This document shows, piece by piece, positions 6,268-8,338 of a stretch of 8,338 nt of DNA (its first letter is position 1; the number at the start of each line of letters is the position of its first letter). The notes beneath the pieces are model-generated. The model saw only the letters and a program-made list of their open reading frames with translations. It was not told the DNA's origin and searched no databases. Origin of the DNA: JAIVJN01 sp036732565 (GTDB lineage Bacteria; Acidobacteriota; Vicinamibacteria; Vicinamibacterales; UBA2999); assembly GCA_036732565.1 (NCBI GenBank), contig DAINCF010000312.1, forward strand, positions 1 to 8,338. The letters run 5' to 3'. A program made the position numbers and the translations under genes.

Positions 6268-7278
6268 ATGTCCGGATCCGAAACGAGCGGGCGCGGCGTC
6301 CCGCGGGTGTCCATCGGCCTGCCCGTCCGCAACGGCATCCCGACAATCGGGCCGGCGATCGAGTCGCTGCTGGCCCAGGAGTTCTCGGACTTCGAGCTGA
6401 TCATCTCCGATAACGCGTCGGACGACGGCACCGCGGATGTCTGCGCGTCGTTTGCGCGGACGGACAGGCGGATCACATTCGAGCCGCTGCCGCGAAACAT
6501 CGGCGCTTCGCGCAACTTCGAGCGCGTGATGCTGCCCTCGCGAGCCGAGTACTTCATGTGGGCGGCTCATGACGATGTCCGGCATCCCTCGTTCGTGCGC
6601 CTCGGCGTCGACGCGCTCGATCGGGCGCCGAACGCGGTCCTGGCGATCAGCGACATCGAGGTCCGGCACCCGGGAGGCGCGGTGTCGACCCACCCCTTTC
6701 CCAGGAGCGTCACCAGCGTCGACCCCAGCGTCCGCCTTCGGGGCGTCCTCCGCGGCGGTGGGTTCTCGGCCATTTACGGCCTGCTCCGACGGAGCACACT
6801 GGCTCGGACCCGACGGCTGAGCACCCTCCGGCAAACGCGATGGGTACCGCTCGCGCCTGACTACACAGTTGTGGAGCTGTGCCTCATGGGCCCGTTCGCG
6901 GTGATCGACGGCCCCCTGCTCGCGTGCCGCGGCCGAGCGATCCAACCTCCGCACGAGCTGGACGCCATGCTGGATCCTGAAGCGCCAGTGCGCACGTCGG
7001 AAGCAGGCCTGTCGTGGCTCCTCAGAGACCTGTGGACCCTCGGCGGCCGCTACGGATTGGGGGTCCGCCAGCGTGCCGCTCTTCTGGTCGAGATTGTGCG
7101 GTCATTCAGCGCGCCGGGCACCCTGCACGACGTCATGCTCGGTCGCAATCGCCTGGCCCTGCGCGCCGCGATTGCGGACCGACGTCCCCTGGATGCGGCT
7201 GGAGCGCTCGTCGAGCGGCTGGCGTTGCAGCGTCTGCGGCGACGAGGTGGCGACGACCGGCGCGATGGGCTCGAATAG
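6268..7278 (+). CDS. Family 2 glycosyltransferase
   Basis: This 336-aa protein has the GT-A fold start of GT2 enzymes: RVSIGLPVRNG (13-23), helix to LLAQEF, then ELIISDNASDDGT (43-55), which would bind the nucleotide of an NDP-sugar. AAHDD (99-103) is the DXD-type metal and diphosphate site. LAPDYTVVELCLMGPF (195-210) resembles the acceptor-side segment that often carries the catalytic Asp (D198 candidate). The C-terminal 100 residues are mainly helical and basic. No membrane span is evident, so a cytoplasmic or membrane-associated enzyme is likely; donor and acceptor are unknown. The same frame stays open back to 5908, but ATG 6268 is chosen because it is 5 nt after the preceding stop and the family fold begins at residue 13. 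Only a weak ribosome site is visible, so translational coupling is likely. The last 177 bp overlap the convergent radical SAM gene. Confidence 0.88.
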   Translation: MSGSETSGRGVPRVSIGLPVRNGIPTIGPAIESLLAQEFSDFELIISDNASDDGTADVCASFARTDRRITFEPLPRNIGASRNFERVMLPSRAEYFMWAAHDDVRHPSFVRLGVDALDRAPNAVLAISDIEVRHPGGAVSTHPFPRSVTSVDPSVRLRGVLRGGGFSAIYGLLRRSTLARTRRLSTLRQTRWVPLAPDYTVVELCLMGPFAVIDGPLLACRGRAIQPPHELDAMLDPEAPVRTSEAGLSWLLRDLWTLGGRYGLGVRQRAALLVEIVRSFSAPGTLHDVMLGRNRLALRAAIADRRPLDAAGALVERLALQRLRRRGGDDRRDGLE

Positions 7279-8337
7279 CTCGGGAACGTACTCGCGCTCA
7301 CCCCGGCGAATCGCGCGAAAACGTCGGAACACCGTCCGGGACGATTCGAGGCCGAGCCACGACTTCCACGTGCTGCCGCGGAAGGTGTGGCCGAGCATCC
7401 GACGAGAGTGCCACAGCACCCACCACGGGTCGTGCCGGAACACGACCGGGATGTGCCGGACCTTCATCCACCGCTCGGCACGCCAGCGCAGGAACTCGAT
7501 GTCCTCCGCGCTCAGGTGCTCGCTCCGCACGACGGCGGTGGTGCCGTCGTACTCCTCCAGGTTCTCGTTGACGATGAGCCCCCGCTCGCGGAACTCCTGC
7601 GCCATCGGCGTGCGCGGATAGGGCGTGGGGTGCTGGATATACGGCCAATCGACCGCCTCGCGCGCGAACGCCAGGTTCGCTTCGATCGATTGCTCGGTAT
7701 CGGTCGGGTTCCCGACGATCAAGCCGCCGGTGACGTACATGCCGTGCTGATGCAGCGTATCGATGGCGCGACGCGACGCGTTGCCGACCTGCCTCCCCCG
7801 CTCTCGCACCGCGTTCTTCGCGCCGGCCCGCAGGAACGCCAGATCCTCCTCGACGAGGTTCTCGATGCCGAGAAAGACATAGCGGAAGCCCGCGCGCCGC
7901 ATCAGCGGCGCCAGCGTCTCTCCATGCATCGCGATCGGCGACGTCATCGCCTGGACGTAGTAGTCGAGATCGTTCAACCGCGCGTCGACGATCGCCTGGC
8001 AGAGTTGCTCGAAGCGGCGGACGTCGAGCGTGATGTTGTCGTCGACGAAGAACAGGACCCGGGCGCCGTGGGCGCGCGCGTCGCGGATGTCGTCCAGCAC
8101 GCGCTCGATCGGAAAGGTATGGAAGTTCCGCCCGCGCATCTCGATGATCGAGCAGAAGCTGCAGTCGAACGTGCAGCCGCGCGAGGTTTCGATGACGTCG
8201 ATCTGCCGCCCCACCATGGTGTAGCCGTCGAGCACGCGCGCCGCGCGGTTGGGCGGCGCCAGCTCGCGCAGCGCCGCACCCGACACGTGCAGCCGCGCGA
8301 GGTTTCGATGACGTCGATCTGCCGCCCCACCATGGTG
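7102..8337 (-). CDS. Radical SAM protein (B12-binding type), N-terminus missing
   Basis: Numbered from a GTG at 8286, the visible protein has 394 residues. The frame remains open to the right edge, and a true N-terminus is not visible. The 4Fe-4S/SAM motif CTFDCSFC (C38, C42, C45) is preceded by DVIETSRG. A TIM-barrel-like core follows: FFVDDNITLD (79-88), YVFLGIEN (136-143), GGLIVGNPTDTEQS (187-200) and HPTPYPRTP (219-227). The order and wording match cobalamin-binding radical SAM proteins, which normally carry a B12 domain of about 130-180 residues before this point; it would lie beyond the window. Such enzymes do methylations or rearrangements; the substrate cannot be told. Residues after about 335 look like a poorly conserved tail and overlap the GT2 gene. 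The sequence upstream of 8285 is a 54-bp duplicate of internal sequence, so residues read from there are suspect. Confidence 0.85.
   Translation of the reverse strand, partial: HHGGAADRRHRNLARLHVSGAALRELAPPNRAARVLDGYTMVGRQIDVIETSRGCTFDCSFCSIIEMRGRNFHTFPIERVLDDIRDARAHGARVLFFVDDNITLDVRRFEQLCQAIVDARLNDLDYYVQAMTSPIAMHGETLAPLMRRAGFRYVFLGIENLVEEDLAFLRAGAKNAVRERGRQVGNASRRAIDTLHQHGMYVTGGLIVGNPTDTEQSIEANLAFAREAVDWPYIQHPTPYPRTPMAQEFRERGLIVNENLEEYDGTTAVVRSEHLSAEDIEFLRWRAERWMKVRHIPVVFRHDPWWVLWHSRRMLGHTFRGSTWKSWLGLESSRTVFRRFRAIRRGEREYVPELFEPIAPVVATSSPQTLQRQPLDERSSRIQGTSVRNRGAQGQAIATEHDVVQGARRAE
8169..8222. repeat. 54-bp direct repeat, first copy (inside radical SAM gene)
   Basis: This stretch encodes the segment YTMVGRQIDVIETSRGCT leading into the Fe-S motif. 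It recurs exactly at 8285-8338, an offset of 116 bp. The match stops on the left (8168 is A, 8284 is C). On the right it continues to the last base of the window, so its full length is unknown. This copy is the one in frame with the rest of the radical SAM gene. Confidence 0.95.
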
Positions 8338-8338
8338 T
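8285..8338. repeat. 54-bp direct repeat, second copy (window end)
   Basis: This is an exact second copy of 8169-8222 ending at the window boundary. The offset of 116 bp is not a multiple of three, so this copy cannot be read in the radical SAM frame. In its own frame it starts MVGRQIDVIETSRGC and then runs into unrelated residues. A contig end that repeats nearby sequence is a common short-read assembly artefact. A genuine tandem duplication that breaks the gene is the alternative. Confidence 0.9.

Noticed and set aside
8284..8286. GTG as the true start of the radical SAM gene
   Set aside because: It lies at the edge of the duplicated 54 bp, no convincing ribosome site precedes it, and the N-terminal B12-binding domain expected in this family is absent.

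Overview
This is a high-GC bacterial window of about 8.3 kb with six protein-coding genes, two of them cut by the window ends. No RNA gene, insertion sequence or CRISPR array was seen. The gene content suggests an environmental Acidobacteriota, with class Vicinamibacteria the best guess. The pointers are a DUF1592-type 'planctomycete cytochrome' protein next to a DUF1552 protein and a secreted ankyrin-repeat protein, GC-rich intergenic palindromes, and a TylF-like methyltransferase beside a GT2 glycosyltransferase. A planctomycete or verrucomicrobial origin cannot be excluded from sequence alone.

Left block (1-5422, all minus strand; transcription runs right to left). First comes an 835-aa exported multidomain c-type cytochrome (2915-5422) with two CXXCH haem motifs. 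Next is a 466-aa Tat-exported DUF1552 (HXXSHH) protein (1425-2825). Last is a Sec-type exported ankyrin-repeat protein (1307 down to the left edge, at least 435 aa, C-terminus outside the window). All three have export signals, so they probably work together outside the cytoplasm as a redox or surface module of unknown substrate. The two gaps between them (117 and 89 bp) are occupied mostly by short GC-rich palindromes that look like one family of dispersed REP-like elements. Two copies form an exact 26-nt inverted pair, the layout known as a REPIN.

Centre (5423-5557). An AT-richer divergent intergenic region separates the blocks. It holds a plausible minus-strand -10 box and three spaced TTGTC motifs.

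Right block (5558-8338). On the plus strand, a TylF/MycF-like methyltransferase-like gene (5558-6262) is followed after 5 nt by a GT2 glycosyltransferase (6268-7278). Converging on them from the right is a radical SAM gene (minus strand, 7102 to the right edge) of the cobalamin-binding type, whose C-terminal tail overlaps the GT2 gene by 177 bp. The set resembles part of a surface-glycan or secondary-metabolite locus.

The two main oddities are both in the right block. The methyltransferase appears to lack, in frame, the stretch that normally carries the SAM-binding glycine-rich loop, while its metal-binding half is intact. The window also ends in an exact 54-bp direct repeat (offset 116 bp) of the radical SAM cluster-motif region. 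It is out of frame with the first copy, which points to an assembly end artefact or a small disrupting tandem duplication.
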